From the NCBI RefSeq assembly GCF_016802725.1, contig NC_052677.1, positions 13,814,329 through 13,878,328 on the forward strand: a DNA stretch of 64,000 bases. The letters are read 5' to 3'. Shown piece by piece: positions 1 to 12,220 of this stretch. The translations under genes were made by a program, and so were the position numbers. The notes beneath the pieces are model-generated. The model saw only the letters and a program-made list of their open reading frames with translations, had not been told where the DNA came from and ran no database searches. Source of the stretch: Solenopsis invicta (Eukaryota; Arthropoda; Insecta; Hymenoptera; Formicidae). Positions within the stretch are counted from its first letter, which is position 1; each line of letters begins with the position of its first letter.

Positions 1-1148
1 GTCGCGCGTCCTAAAAGATAAAAGACAATTCGTCAGGTCGACAACGACGCCGAATGTTGTCGAATTCATCGGATGACGCCCGAAAACGAGAAATCGGATC
101 TCCTTTTCTATCTATCTCTCTCACTCTTTTTACCTCACCCTCCCTCCCCGTCTCGCTGGCTCGTTGAATATTCAAGACCTTCGCGGTGTCGCCGCGCGGA
201 CTATCGCTCTTTTGCCCCGCCTGGAATGGATCGATTCGGAACCGAGTCCGGCGACAGCCGTCGGATCGTGATCCACTCTCCGCGTAACGGATCTCTAAAT
301 ATCGGACATAGAAAGCGCCGCGCGAATCCCTGACACATCGACCCGTATTTCGACAGACCTGGGGAATTATTTCGCTCGCTTGGTCCGTCGTCTATATTAG
401 GCGCCGACCGACGTTGGACGCGAGCAAACGTCAGGCCGGTCGGCCCGCTCGGATGAAATGTGTGACACAAGTACGACGACAATAATCGATCCCGTCCGGT
501 TCAATATGTAATTGCGTTTATCTGTCGTTTCGCTCCTCGGCTAAAGTGCGGGGGAGAACGAGACGGTAAGTAGACGTCGCGCTGTATTCGCAATCGCGCG
601 CGTCAAACGGATACGTATTTAGGAACGAATTAAAGATGAAGAGCGACCGCGATCGACATTTTGTACGAGGCGGAGCCTCGTGTAAACCGCGTGATCGCGA
701 CGGAAACGCAAATAGGGTGGACGAATTTTAACGCGTGTTTTTTTTTCGGTAAATACAGACTTCCGTTGTCTGATCGGCTTAATCTTTTTATCGCGAACGC
801 GATGTCTAGAACGAATTAAAATCTCGATATATGCGAGACTTTCAGGCAGTATTGTATCGACGCGAATTCATTCTGCTCACGGAAACGCTAATCTTGTTTC
901 TTGATAATCGTAACTCATTGCTATTTACGCACCTCCGGGAGAGGGAAAAATCACTGTGAAAATCGATTCACTCTCTTCTTCTCCTCGCACCGACGATTGA
1001 TTCACGAATGATTCTCTCCCGTCTGGACTGACACCTCCGTGCCCATCATCATCGTGCCCACGAGAACATTGGGCGAAGTCGATGGTAGAACTAAAGGGCT
1101 CGGCACCGCCAACGATGGTCTCAGTCGTTCGGTGAGCGCCAGCATCAC
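1..1148 (-). other. NOL4: Start of the intron after coding exon 3 (or alternative exon 3 tail)
   Basis: No further exon was recognised here. If the donor at 1148 is not used, the frame stays open to the TGA at 1004-1002. A second strong donor-like site, GAG followed by GTGCGT, is near 935-930 but is out of frame with exon 3. Positions 1-900 are mixed composition and CpG-rich, with no repeat or hairpin that stands out. Confidence 0.5.
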
Positions 1149-2039
1149 TTGACAATGCAGATGCTGGATGGTTGCCAATAAATTGAGGTTCGTGTCGATC
1201 AGGCCGGTGGCCGGCGAGAACCTCTCCCTCTCGGTGCTCTCGGTCTCCTCGACGAGCGGCGTCGCGACGGTCGAGACGGCCTTCGACTCCGTCGTTTCGG
1301 AGTGTATTCCCTCCCTCAGCGCATTCCAGGCGGCTTCCTTGTTCTTCTCCTGCAGCATCAGTCTCTGCTGATGCTTCAAGTACGAAGTGGTGATAGGTAA
1401 GCTGTAGTCGATGGGCGTGTTCTTGGGGTCCAGCCCGGGACTCCAGGGCCTCGGCAACGGCTGGCTGGGTTGCGGCGAGGGCGTCCGTCCCTCCGGCAGC
1501 ATCCGTTTTCTCTTTGACGACGCCGAGCTCTTCGAGCTCGCTCGATCCGACTCCGGTGTTCTCCTCGATTCCGGCAAAGCGTCCGAACTCGCGAGATAAC
1601 CACTGCTCACCGGCTCCTTCTTCAGTAGATTCGTGATACTCAGCGGATTGTACTTCTCATCTTTGTCTTTGTCGAGTTTTGAGTCCGCAGTGGCGCCAGC
1701 GCCGCTGGTCTTGTGATGCTTTTGGTGCCTGTAGTTGTGCAAGTTTTTACCCTCCGACGACGCATGTTGATTGCTGTTGCGCGACTTAAGGTTACTTTGC
1801 ACCGACGAAGACGGCGTCGTCGTCGACGACGACGACGACGACGACGAGGAGGTCGCGAGAGTGACGGGATTCGAGCTCAGCGGAGTTGACGTCGACCCGA
1901 GCGTCGCTGACTGCGTAGACTGTGGCTGATTAGATAAGTTCGTCGGACTGGGCGTCCGTGGACGCCGCTGGCATTCCGTGCAACCCAGTAGAAATCGCGT
2001 TACCGCTTCTCGGGGTAGAAATGCGTACGTCTCTGTAAT
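1149..2039 (-). CDS. NOL4: NOL4-like protein, coding exon 3 (residues 444-740; 3' end uncertain)
   Basis: Third coding exon. The acceptor is GTGTTACAG ending at 2040, with a long pyrimidine tract and a TTCTAAC branch-site match at 2083-2077. Residues 444-470 (YAFLPREAVTRFL, then C-x-x-C at 463-466) align with vertebrate NOL4. Further conserved residues are IDYSLPIT at 653-660 and YLKH at 663-666, matching the vertebrate IDYNMPIT and YMKH. Between them is an insertion with a Ser run (507-515), basic His/Lys segments near 548-553, and KRKR at 619-622, a possible nuclear localisation signal. The open frame runs to a TGA at 1004-1002. I place the donor at GTGAT (1148-1144), which keeps phase 0, because NOL4 has a long conserved C-terminal part that must follow. 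A frame ending at 1002 would be a short isoform. Confidence 0.85.
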
Positions 2040-4950
2040 CTGTAACACAGAGAGGGAGAGGCGGGAGACCGCTTTCGTTAGAACGGTTCAAACTTCAACC
2101 TTAAATATACTTGAAGAAAAATCTCCGTTTGCTCTCTACCATTTAATGAGACTTTAATTCTGCATCGCGCTACTTTAACAATTTTAACTTTGCAAAAGAA
2201 AATACGAGAAAGACAGATAAAAAAAACAAACAATGATTATAAGATGTAAAATTATTTATTCATACGTTTAATAATGATAAAACAGAATCTTTCGACTATG
2301 TTTAAATACTAACTACAATTAAACTATTAGAACAATAATAATGAGACAAATCGCAATAAAAAGAAAAAAACATTCTTCTTTTTATCTATTTAATCCAATG
2401 TGTCATTGTTTCAATTATTAAGCTCTAATTACTATTTCTTTTTATTACATCAGTTTAATTGCATAATTAGTTTAATAACTGTGAGTATAGTCGAAAGGTT
2501 CTGTATTTATTATTCGTAGACGTATAAATAAATAATTTTTATTTTATATCTTAATCATTGCTCGTTTTTGACTTTTCTTTCGTATTTTCTTTTCCTTTGC
2601 TAAAGTTACGCTTGAATTTAACAGTAATTAAGTTTATTGTAAAAAAATTTTAATTTCTAATCTATTATGAATTCTCTTCGAAACGAGATAGAAATACGTT
2701 CATTATTTATGATTAATATAATTTCTATAGATGAAATAGCTCTCGGCAGAGCTTCCCTCCTGCAGAAAAATAAGATAATACGGATGGAATGAGTTGTTAA
2801 TACTAAACTACGTTTCATGCGACAGAGACATCGGCGAAGGATCTATATTGAGAATGTATCGATCAGATCTTCGTTCTCCGCGCCTCTCGAACGTTGCGCG
2901 CTTGCGGTATATATTCAAGCAGAAACACCGTACGATCAGGCAATTAACCAATTTCACTCGGTCGAGACGCCGCGCCGCGCCGCACCTAAGTGCACGTTCG
3001 TGCGGCAATAATACACAACTACCATTGTCAATCGATGCGTTAATGCGCGCGCGAATGGTCCTTGCCACTTTCCGGGCGAACGTATCGCTGTCACGTGGCG
3101 GCGTTTTACGCGCGACGCCCACTGGGGAAAATTCATGAGCAGTATAACGGAACTTTGATGTCTTCTGCGAGAGGAGGTGTTCTGCCTGAGGGATGTTCCC
3201 CGCCCCTTAATAAGAAACGTTTCTCTCTAAGGAAGCCTCGAGGGAGAGGGGGAGTGGCATAACTTAATCATGAAGGATGGCAGCCTCCGTGAGAGACCTA
3301 GAAAACCGACGGAGGTTGATGTGTACGTGTGCGTACAACTGCACTAGTTCTGTAGAAAAATGTAGTAATTCGATAAGACTTATCCGAAACCTCGTAACGA
3401 ATTCAGACGGAGCAAGAAAAAAAGGCGTGTCGCTTAGGTGAAAACCCGTGACAATGTATCGCATCCACTTCCAATCGACTTGTTACTCGAAAAGTTCGTC
3501 AATATTTCTATTTGAATTTGTAAAAAGTCAACGGATTGCATCAGAGTAATTGCAACACGAAAATAAATTATTGGACCACTAGAATATTTTTCGATGATGA
3601 TAATAATACATCGCATTGCTGTTGTGAACAAATGACAGCTGTTTATCTGATAAATATCTAATTTTGTGTCTGGTAATACATTTGTGCTGTATAACGAAAC
3701 TAAAGATTGTTGTAAATTAAGTACACAAAATCTTCATTTAACTTCTCGTGCTACATAACTGTTTTTCACGTTTCACATCTTTTACTCTTTACTCTTCTAA
3801 ATCGAAATTTACGTTCAGAAAGAAAGTCGTATTAGCAATTAAAAATTTGATAGCTACAAGAACGCCTCAACTATGTATTATGAATTTATAATAAGAATAA
3901 AAACAAATTATATAAACTAAGAATATATAACCATTTGTTAGATAACTACAAAAAAATAGTAATACAAATGTAGGTGTCGAAAAAATTGAGCCTGCTGAGA
4001 TCTTTCGTTCTTCTCTCCTAACATTTGGTTTGATATATGCTACACCATCACTGCTGTCATAATTATTTTGATCAAATATTTAATCGGTTTCATCATTCTA
4101 TATATCTATACAAAATAATCTCAACGAAAAATATATTATTGATGATGTCAAAGTATGTTATAGTAAATAATTAATCAGTTATTACAATATTATGCTTCAT
4201 TAAAAAAAAAAAAAAAAACAATTGTCTTAACTAGAAAAATGTAATTGTTATAACTTATATGTATAAAATCGTTATAACTGTGTAATGTAGTTGAGTCACT
4301 GTTTCACTATCAATTAATAATGTACATAAATTGTTGCAGTAATTATATTTTTTACGTATTTAGTACTACTGAACGTATTACTTCGTAAAACTAGTAACAC
4401 GTACTTAAATTTCCGAGTTGTCAAATTCATAGTTGCCAAAACTATTTTGTTTTCTCTCAGTGCAAGAAATTTCACATTAAACCTAAATCGATATGAATGA
4501 TTCCTAAATATAATTTCAGCTGCATGGCTTTCATCGAAATTCTTAGCGGAAGTTACTCGCTCAATTACAGGAAGATTGACTTCCAATTAACTTCGAAACG
4601 GCAAATTGTGCGTGGTACGCGCTGTAACGTGCCGATCGAACGACGCGCATTAAAGGTGCGAGTCATCAAAGGCGAATTGCATACACCGAATCGGTCAATT
4701 CTGTAAGCTTTGCGATGTAACAGCATCAACTCGAAATCCACCATCCCTGACGCAGCGGTAGTGGTATCGCGTTGCGCAACGCGGTACCGTGACATAACGC
4801 GGGCTCTCCACTCTGGAGCCGATGAATCCCGCCGCCTAACGCCGACTTGAACGTAAAACAGTTCCACCGTCGCGCAAACGCTCGAGTGTGTGAGTAAGCA
4901 GGCAATGCAACAAGTGTCCTGAGGTTTTGAATCACAAGCAGATCGCGGCG

Positions 4951-4990
<40 letters not shown>

Positions 4991-5623
4991 GAGAGAAGAG
5001 AGGATGGGAGGCCGAAGAGTGGGAGGGTGGTCGCAGGGGCCGACGATGAAGGGTAGAAAGAGACAGCGTGCTGAGGGTGCGAGATAGAAAGAGAGGGAGG
5101 AAGGGAGAGAGAGAGAGAAAGAGAGAGAACAGATATGATACCCAGGAGAGAGGTTTACGCGAATGCGCGCCGGAACATGTGAGATGACGTGTGGTATCGA
5201 GTGTTCGACGCTTGAACGCCTCGATGCCTTCCTTCGGGAACGGTAAATATCGCGTGTCGCGGGCAACCATGCAGGAATTCACCGCGTTTTGCCGATAGCG
5301 ACCGAATTCGGAATTCGATCGCTTCGCGGATCGACGAATAGTCGACGTTAGTGCCGCGCCTTGTACCAAAGAGTCGGATGCTGACAATGAGTGACATTGT
5401 TTACGCGGAGATGAGATTGCGCCTCGACAATCCGAAATATCATCAACTTCCGTGTTTAATTAAAAAATCGGAGTTTAACTAGCGTACATCTGAAGTTTTA
5501 AATCAATAAAATAAAATGTTTACTTCTTTCGTATATTAAATGTATATGTTTGCAACAAAATGTTTGCAAAACTAAATACAATTTTTTTTTAAATTGCAAT
5601 TTAAAATTATAGTCGCAGCTTAC
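2040..5623 (-). other. NOL4: Intron between coding exons 2 and 3 (about 3.6 kb)
   Basis: Bounded by the GTAAGC donor at 5623-5618 and the TTACAG acceptor at 2045-2040. Positions 2090-2800 and 3500-4600 are AT-rich with A/T runs and nothing recognisable. Positions 2800-3270 and 4600-5400 are richer in GC. The latter carries a GA microsatellite and a purine tract at about 4953-5130. No coding exon or transposon protein was seen. Confidence 0.8.
4953..5130. repeat. GA microsatellite and purine-rich tract
   Basis: An uninterrupted GA run covers about 4953-4983. It is followed by an almost continuous purine tract with GAGG, GGA and GAAA units, and a second GA run at about 5107-5117. The plus strand is purine-rich throughout. 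Confidence 0.85.
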
Positions 5624-5776
5624 CGTTCTATAGGTACGCTTCTGACCAGCATGTTTCCCAGGACGTCCTTCGAGATCAACGTGAACGGCGTGAATGATGT
5701 CGAAAAAATTTTCCACAATCGCGACTTTCTTGTACACTCTTCCAGGTGGAACCGTACCTTCGGCACCATTTAACGC
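5624..5776 (-). CDS. NOL4: NOL4-like protein, coding exon 2 (residues 393-443)
   Basis: Second coding exon, 153 bases, phase 0 at both ends. The 3' splice site reads TTCACAG at 5783-5777, with a TACTAAT branch-site match at 5804-5798. The donor is GTAAGC at 5623-5618. It encodes VYKKVAIVENFFDIIHAVHV followed by KHAGQKRTYRT, which aligns with vertebrate NOL4 (RVAVVEDFFDII, then KHAGQKRTY). The preceding residues of exon 1 (LYVP) and this exon are adjacent in the vertebrate protein, so no exon is missing in the 34 kb intron between them. The open frame extends into the following intron for about 40 codons, but the homology stops exactly at the donor. Confidence 0.93.
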
Positions 5777-5859
5777 CTGTGAACAGAATCAAATAAAATT
5801 AGTAAAAAGTATGTTCGACTCATTATGTGCGAATAATAATTTTAATATACAACTCTCGT

Positions 5860-5957
5860 GAAAAAATACTATTGGACTGCCGAAAAAACTATTGAGACTC
5901 TATTAGGAATTCGAATAGTTTTTAATAGTTTTTTCGACAGTTCAATAATATTTTTCC
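5860..5957. repeat. Long near-perfect hairpin (foldback) beside the exon 2 acceptor
   Basis: Positions 5860-5904 pair with 5914-5957 through arms containing CGAAAAAACTATT and AATAGTTTTTTCG, with few mismatches and a short inner loop around GGAATTCG. The hairpin lies 84 bases upstream of the exon 2 acceptor and upstream of its TACTAAT branch site. It could be a tiny MITE, a structured splicing element or a small-RNA precursor; the sequence does not decide. Confidence 0.75.
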
Positions 5958-6228
5958 ATATAATAAGAGAATAAAATATTCTATTATTAATTCTCATCTA
6001 ACGCACTATATTGAATTCTATATTTTGCTATACATGGATGTACGTCATCTGACCATTTTCAATTGCGTATATCTCGGTATGTAAAACATAAAATTTAAAC
6101 ATTTTTTAAAAATTGAAATGCCAGAAAGTCAAGAAAAAGATTAAATAGGTACGAAAATCGAAAGGTTGAATATATTCAAAATATTCAGAAGAGAAGCAGC
6201 GAACGATTTATGAAGCATTTTTATAAAC

Positions 6229-6268
6229 GGGCTGGGTGTACGACACCCAGTGTGTCAGCTAAAGGTTA
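6229..6268 (-). mobile_element. piggyBac-type terminal inverted repeat remnant
   Basis: On the minus strand the segment begins CTAACCTTTAGCTGACAC and continues into the perfect hairpin CTGGGTG, TCGTA, CACCCAG reversed. This layout (TTAACC-like end, then a short palindrome) resembles piggyBac-superfamily tips. A matching left end and TTAA duplication were not clearly found; a degenerate candidate is near 6030-6055. No transposase is present. Confidence 0.4.
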
Positions 6269-6434
6269 GTCAAGATTTTTACTCATAAATGTATTTGTAT
6301 TTTTGAAGCTTTTCAAGAATTATATTCTGACGCCATCTATTGCCTAGAAAGTAACTTGGAACTTCCCTTGAAGCTTTCCCAATTGGCAAACGCGTTAGTT
6401 CACCAACACCAATTTACCGACGTCGACCTCGACT

Positions 6435-6501
6435 GTCTACTTTACCGACTATTAGCAAGCTCTTGCCTAAAATACCATTATCTGCTGTCGGTAAAGTAGA
6501 C
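6435..6501. repeat. Perfect 15-bp inverted repeat with 37-base loop
   Basis: GTCTACTTTACCGAC at 6435-6449 is exactly repeated in reverse complement at 6487-6501. The loop contains a second small hairpin (GCAAG / CTTGC). It could be part of a short transposon remnant that includes the piggyBac-like tip about 170 bases to the left. Confidence 0.7.
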
Positions 6502-9000
6502 TTCACTTGTTACATCAATTAACAGAAAGATTTTTAATTATAATTGCAATTTTTGCAACATTAACTTTAAGATTTTAGTAAAACTGTAAAAATAACAAGA
6601 TCAAATATATCGTATTATGCTAATATCATCTGCTATCTACGTTTTCCTACATTATCCATGCTAAAAAAATGGGTTTCCGTATTTTACCAAATGTGATTGT
6701 AAAGAAAAACTTTTCTCATGAATTTTATTCTTCTACCACACGTAGCATCGGTAAATATATCACGATATTGTAAAAAGTTATTTAATAATATATTTTTCTG
6801 TAAAAAAAAAACAAGTTGTATTCCCTTCGAATTAGGATTTCGTTCAGCCTGATTAAGATAAACTGATCTTGGACTTTATCTTACAATGCATCTTCCTAAT
6901 CAAGCTTCGTAGTTTCTCATCTCGCATACATTAACGGAATTCCTCATCAACCGCACGAAATTTACTTGTCCCTGTCCGGGCCGGGGTTGAGAACCGCGGC
7001 GCATCCTGCGTAATCTTAATTAATCTCGTCCTAAGTACCGGCATCGCCCGCGGGCATGGTCGCGGTCAGATTGTTCCAGCGAACTTTGCGACCTCAAGAA
7101 GTTCGGCGCGCATGCGCGACATTATTGTATTTCCCTAAACACCTGTTGAAGGGTAAAGTTGAACTCGTGGAGTTTAGCGCACGGGCTTAAGTGGCTGTGG
7201 TCAAGCGGGATAACAATAGCGACGCCTATCCGAGCACACTCGCAAATCCGAGGAAAAAATCGTGCTCGCTTGAACTTAATGACTGCCCTCTTCGAATTTA
7301 AGTACGACGTTAATGAATCTAATGTGCAATTCAAACGATTTTCGATTATCGCGGAAAAACTTCCTTTAATTGCTCCAAATCCGATGAAGATACAGAATAA
7401 AAGGAGATTAATAGAAAATCAATCGGTATCGATGTTACCTCGAATTTATGTTCACAGACACAAATACGAACATTCATTTAAAAGTTCGTTAGTCAGAGAG
7501 TCGAAAGGGAGATTTTATTGACGAATATGTATAACGTAATATTTTTCGTGGAAATAATCACGCGTTACTTAAGATGCATTAAATACAGATACGAAATATC
7601 GTCGTATAAAATGTATCTTTTAAATTAACTACATTTTTTATTCTTGTTGTATTCTCACTTGATTATTTAGAACACGTCGGTAGTGTCGATCGTCATTTGC
7701 TGTTCTATCTCAAAGTTAAGTTTCTCACACATATCTTTGGAATACAAAAGAACCTCCTCTGATGCTGATAATTGTCTTATCGTAGCTTTTAGATACTTTT
7801 ATATCTTCATTATTGTTATTATATATAGAACTTTTAAATGCGGTAGGCACCGAGCACCACGTCAGAGGATTAAAACGCGGAAGTGCGTGCGCGCATACGA
7901 TAAGTGCCCAACCAAAGGGGCTCAAAGAACTATCGGGGGATAAATTTAGCCCTTTATCCGAGCTGCCCTCAGTGTCGCTCCGCGTTATTACGGCCAAGCT
8001 AATTAAGCGCATCTCGCTCTCACCTTTACTTACAACGTACATCTGCGTCAATGATTAGACGATTATCTAATGCATCGTGTAATGGGTCGTTGAATCAACA
8101 TCCTCCCGGTCAAAGGAGCGTAGAACTGGCTTTATCGCACTGTCAAATTACCAGGAAAGCCGGAGAGCCCGATCTCCCTTTCGCCAGCGTCTCTCTTTCG
8201 AGATAAAGATACGAGGGAAGACCCGCATTCATTTCTAACGCTAAACGCGATTCTGAGTCTTTTCTTTTTGCGATGCGGAAATCGCGTTCGGGATCGTGAG
8301 GTGTTAATCAAGTAACTGAAATACGGGCAAAAATCTTTCTGGAGCGCAGTTGCTGAAAAAGAATAGTGGATAAAAAAAAGCGCGACACACATAGATTCAA
8401 GATCTGAAAGAATCGTCCGTTCTTAGGAAAAACAGAGGGAAGCAGTGCAACTCTCTTTTATCTGGCAAACGAGAATTTCAGAAGAAAAATCGCGTGACAC
8501 CTTGCAAAATGTAAAATGTCCGAGACAACAAATTTATTCTGTGCACAGAATAAAAAGGCAACTTCTAGTAGGAAGATCTTTTGTGCGCTACATAAATTAT
8601 TTGCTGCTAATAATCAGAGACCAGCATTTCTTTATTTTACAATAACAAGATTATTAGAAGTGTTAGGTGAAAGTTATATTCTTATAATTTAGCTTTGAAA
8701 TCTAATATTTTTCACAGTCTTTGATTCCAATAAAATTACATAAAAGTCGAAGAAAAATGAAAAATAAAATAAAATTTGAAGCGTAAAATGAGTCAAAGTG
8801 CGCGTGAGTGTAATTTAAAAAATGCGTCAATCGACGTGGAATAATTTCGATCAATTTTACCTATAGTCCTTTTTGATCGAGCGATTCGCCAAGAAGATCG
8901 CGACGAAGGCATTCTAAGTACGATGCGATACACGGTGAAGAAAGAACGCTTCGGGAGGGAGATGTTCCGTCTGACGCTCGGAGACGGTCCAGAATAGAAA
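6502..9000. other. Intronic DNA, mixed composition, no gene seen
   Basis: AT-rich at 6510-6900 and 8640-8830, moderate GC elsewhere. Short open frames here have no recognisable domain and no splice context. No repeat structure stood out. Confidence 0.6.
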
Positions 9001-10526
9001 CGCGTCAGCGCCGCCATAAATCCCTATATGAAGCGCGTAAGACCCGGCGGGGCCAAGTTTGCGGCGCGGCGCGGCGCGGCAAACGAAAATCCAGATAGGT
9101 ATAGCGGCTGTTTTTAAAGCCCCCGCGGACCGCGAATGAGTTTGCATTTTAAACGAACCCGAACGTTGCCGCCGCTGTGCTGTGCCGCCGTCGATGCCGC
9201 CGCAGCGCAATGCCGAGGGGAGAAAACAGCGCGACACGGCGACCGGCGAAGCGGATTAAAAAAATTCACGAGGGAATCGCGTTGCGCCGCGCCGCTCAGC
9301 GTCGGGACGCCGCGAATCGCGCGCGCGGACAGGGGAAGAAAAGTCACGTACCGGGTGGTCTACGAGAATCGCTTCCTCTTCCGGCGTAGATAATAGAGGC
9401 GGAGCACTCGCGCGATGAGAGAAAAGAGAAGCACTGAAGAAGGAGGAGAGCTCGGGACGGTAATCGTCACCGGCACTGAGCACTTTCGAATGTTTCCGCT
9501 CTCGCGAGATATCGGCGAGCTATCTAAACTAGCTATACAGGCATCGCGCGATGCGATGCGCGTGAGTTTTCACCGTTTCAGCTAATACTCGCGAGCTGTG
9601 TAATTGCGATGTTTAAAATATTATAATACATTCAGCATTAATCGACGTCTGTGTAATCTAGATACGTTCCCAGAACCGTTTCTTTCAACGCGATAGGTAA
9701 TTACATATATTTGCCGATGGAAAATTTTACGCTGCCCGTCTGCCTCTATTGCACGATCACGACAGCAGAAAATTCGAAATGGGCGCGATAATTTTCACGA
9801 CAATACGTTTACCATCTCCGTTCGACGATGGATAAGTTTAGAAGTGTCGCCGGTACGACGGTGGTGGTTACTATTTAAATGACAGTTTTACTGCGGATCC
9901 GCAAAGTCACGTGTCGTCACGGGCGCGGTGGCTGTAAAATACAATCCGCGCGAGCTCTCGGTCTCGCTCGGAGAGCGCGTATCAATGAGCCGAGGACGAC
10001 CGCTCCACTAGCCCCGGCTATTGAAACAGTACCAAAGTGGCGTCGTAACGTTGCATAACAACGATACTAGGAAGCGACGGGAAAGTAGCACGGCATCGTT
10101 CGTGTATGCGCGCGCGCGGGCAGGGGGACCGACCGTTAAATATTCTCTCAACGAGGTCGGATTACCTCCATTACACCCGGCAAGCGGCGATGATAACGAC
10201 AATGGCGATACGACGACCCGAGCAGGCAGACGGGCAGACAGGCGGGACAGGCCTGACCGTAGTACCGAGAAATCCTGGCGCAGTTTTGCTGGCACGACAA
10301 TCACCGAGCTTAGGATATCAGCTCTCCTCGGGGTCGTTTCTTCGGCGCGCCGGAGCCCGGGAGGCGTGTGATTGGGTTAGTTTTGGTTTGTTGGGACGGG
10401 ACACGGTCGGCCGGGCCACCCAGTAGCCATTTAGATAAACGACCGGCCCCTGTTGAGTGCCGCGGGATGCCAGCGCGAGAAGAGGAATGGGAGAATAGGA
10501 GAGAAAGACAATGCGAGAGAGGGGGC

Positions 10527-10562
<36 letters not shown>

Positions 10563-10810
10563 AGGATCGCGAGACAGCTGTGTTAACGAGAGGAATGGAG
10601 ATCCGCGAGAAGAAAAGCTCCGACTCAAAGATACCCAAGTCATATCTCGGTATCCAAGAAGAAAAAGTATTCGGAATCGGAAAGACGGAACAAAGAGATG
10701 CGATGAGACATAGTTCCGTTCGTGCAGTCGTCCTTTCGCCGGAAGCAGAATCCGGGTTTATTACAGCATTTCTCCGACTATTGTGTCGCGGTGATTGTGG
10801 AATTTTCGAT
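9000..10810. promoter_or_regulatory. GC- and CpG-rich island inside the first coding intron
   Basis: Contains a pentamer run of GGCGC at about 9060-9079, dense CpG at 9160-9400 and 10080-10400, and a GA microsatellite at 10535-10562. The composition contrasts with the AT-rich DNA on both sides. It could be an enhancer or an internal promoter; no start-site motif was identified. Confidence 0.25.
10535..10562. repeat. GA microsatellite
   Basis: Uninterrupted GA dinucleotide run of about 28 bases in a purine-rich stretch (10450-10620). Confidence 0.9.
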
Positions 10811-12220
10811 TAACGATTAAATTAGATATATAACGCCCGGATACGCAGCCCTCTTTTTTTTTCTCTCGCAATTGCAGAATTTTTAATTACTCCGCCTATC
10901 CTATCTTGGAAAAGATAAGAATTTATTCCCAAATAAATCTATACAAATATTTCCAAATAAACCTATAAAACTTTGAAAGACGTATAACGGTCGCGTTTCA
11001 AGTCAAAACTTTTGATATTATATGGAGAATATTTAACGTGATAAAACGTTGAAATGCAATACGTCATAAAAATAAAACTAATGAAAAGCGCAGCAAAATC
11101 CAGAGGAAAAAAAAACATATTTTTATGATTTTCGATTACAATGACTATAGTTAGACTTTGTATAAATTGTGAATGACATTGGTCACTTAAGCATATGGAA
11201 GATTTAAAATACGCTCCTCGATGTGTTTTATTGGAATATTTCGTCGACACAATACTCTTATAATCTAAAGGGAGATATTAGAAAGAGATTTCGATATTGG
11301 GGCGGAGATGTCGGTTTGAATCGAGCATATCGAATCCATCCGCCAAAATCGTTTCGAAGCAATTTCGAACTTCTCCAACGCGGCCACGGCTTCTTTGGTA
11401 ACTCGAGCCGCCGAGCATGGGGATAATTTACAACAAGTGTATCGATCGCGCTTGCGGAGGCGAAGAGTGCACGATTGGCGCCATTTTCATATATACACGT
11501 GTGTTTGTGTGTGTGTGTGTATGCGCGCGCGCGCGCGCGCGTATATATTGGCAATACAATTCCCGATTCCCATGAAATCGCACTACGCTAATCACGGCTT
11601 TTTTTGTTTACCGTCCACGATTTTTCCTCGCGGCCGTTTTATTCGCGCTTTTTAAATCCAAAAGCGCCGACTGTGGATTTTTCCGATAACGTCCGCTCTC
11701 TTGGTACATCCCGCGAACCGCGTTATCGAGGTCAAACCCACCATAAAGCGTCCCATTAGCTCCGGGCGTACTCGCGTTACACCCACAAACCGCTACAGAT
11801 CGATACAGAAAAATGCGAGCGGAACTTTCTTCGCATCGCCTATTCTAACTGAATCATTTTCCTGCATCCACTTTATCCTCTTTATATCGAATTCCAAAAT
11901 CTCTAAAACTCCATTATATTTAATATCTTTCATATAAACAGTTATCTTGTTTAACGAAAAATTTCTAAGTTTTACTAGATTTATTAAAACAAATGAAAAC
12001 AAAGGGCTTTCGTTGCCGCTCGAAAATCTTAGGACCAAATGTAACAAAGTATTTCGTATTCAGACCATTCATTAGAATACACTTTACTTAACGGCGATTA
12101 TTAAAATGCTAACGCGCGTGCGTCTTATTTGAATATTTAAAAAAATTTCTTCTTTAAAATCGATACCATTAAAAATGCAACTAATGTTATTTATGAACAT
12201 AATTCAAACTAAACACTAGA
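10811..12220. other. Mostly AT-rich intronic spacer
   Basis: AT-rich at 10810-11230 and 11830-12240. In between lies the alternating purine-pyrimidine tract described separately. No exon, RNA gene or transposon was recognised. Confidence 0.55.
11488..11548. repeat. Alternating TA/CA/GT/GC tract (Z-DNA-prone)
   Basis: About 61 bases of purine-pyrimidine alternation, broken only by one TTT: ATATATACAC, a GT run, then a GC run of about 24 bases, then TATATAT. Confidence 0.9.

Noticed and set aside
4565..5387. Open frames of 150-233 residues on the minus strand in the exon 2-3 intron
   Set aside because: They run through GA repeats (Ser-Leu runs) and have no similarity to NOL4 or any domain I recognise.
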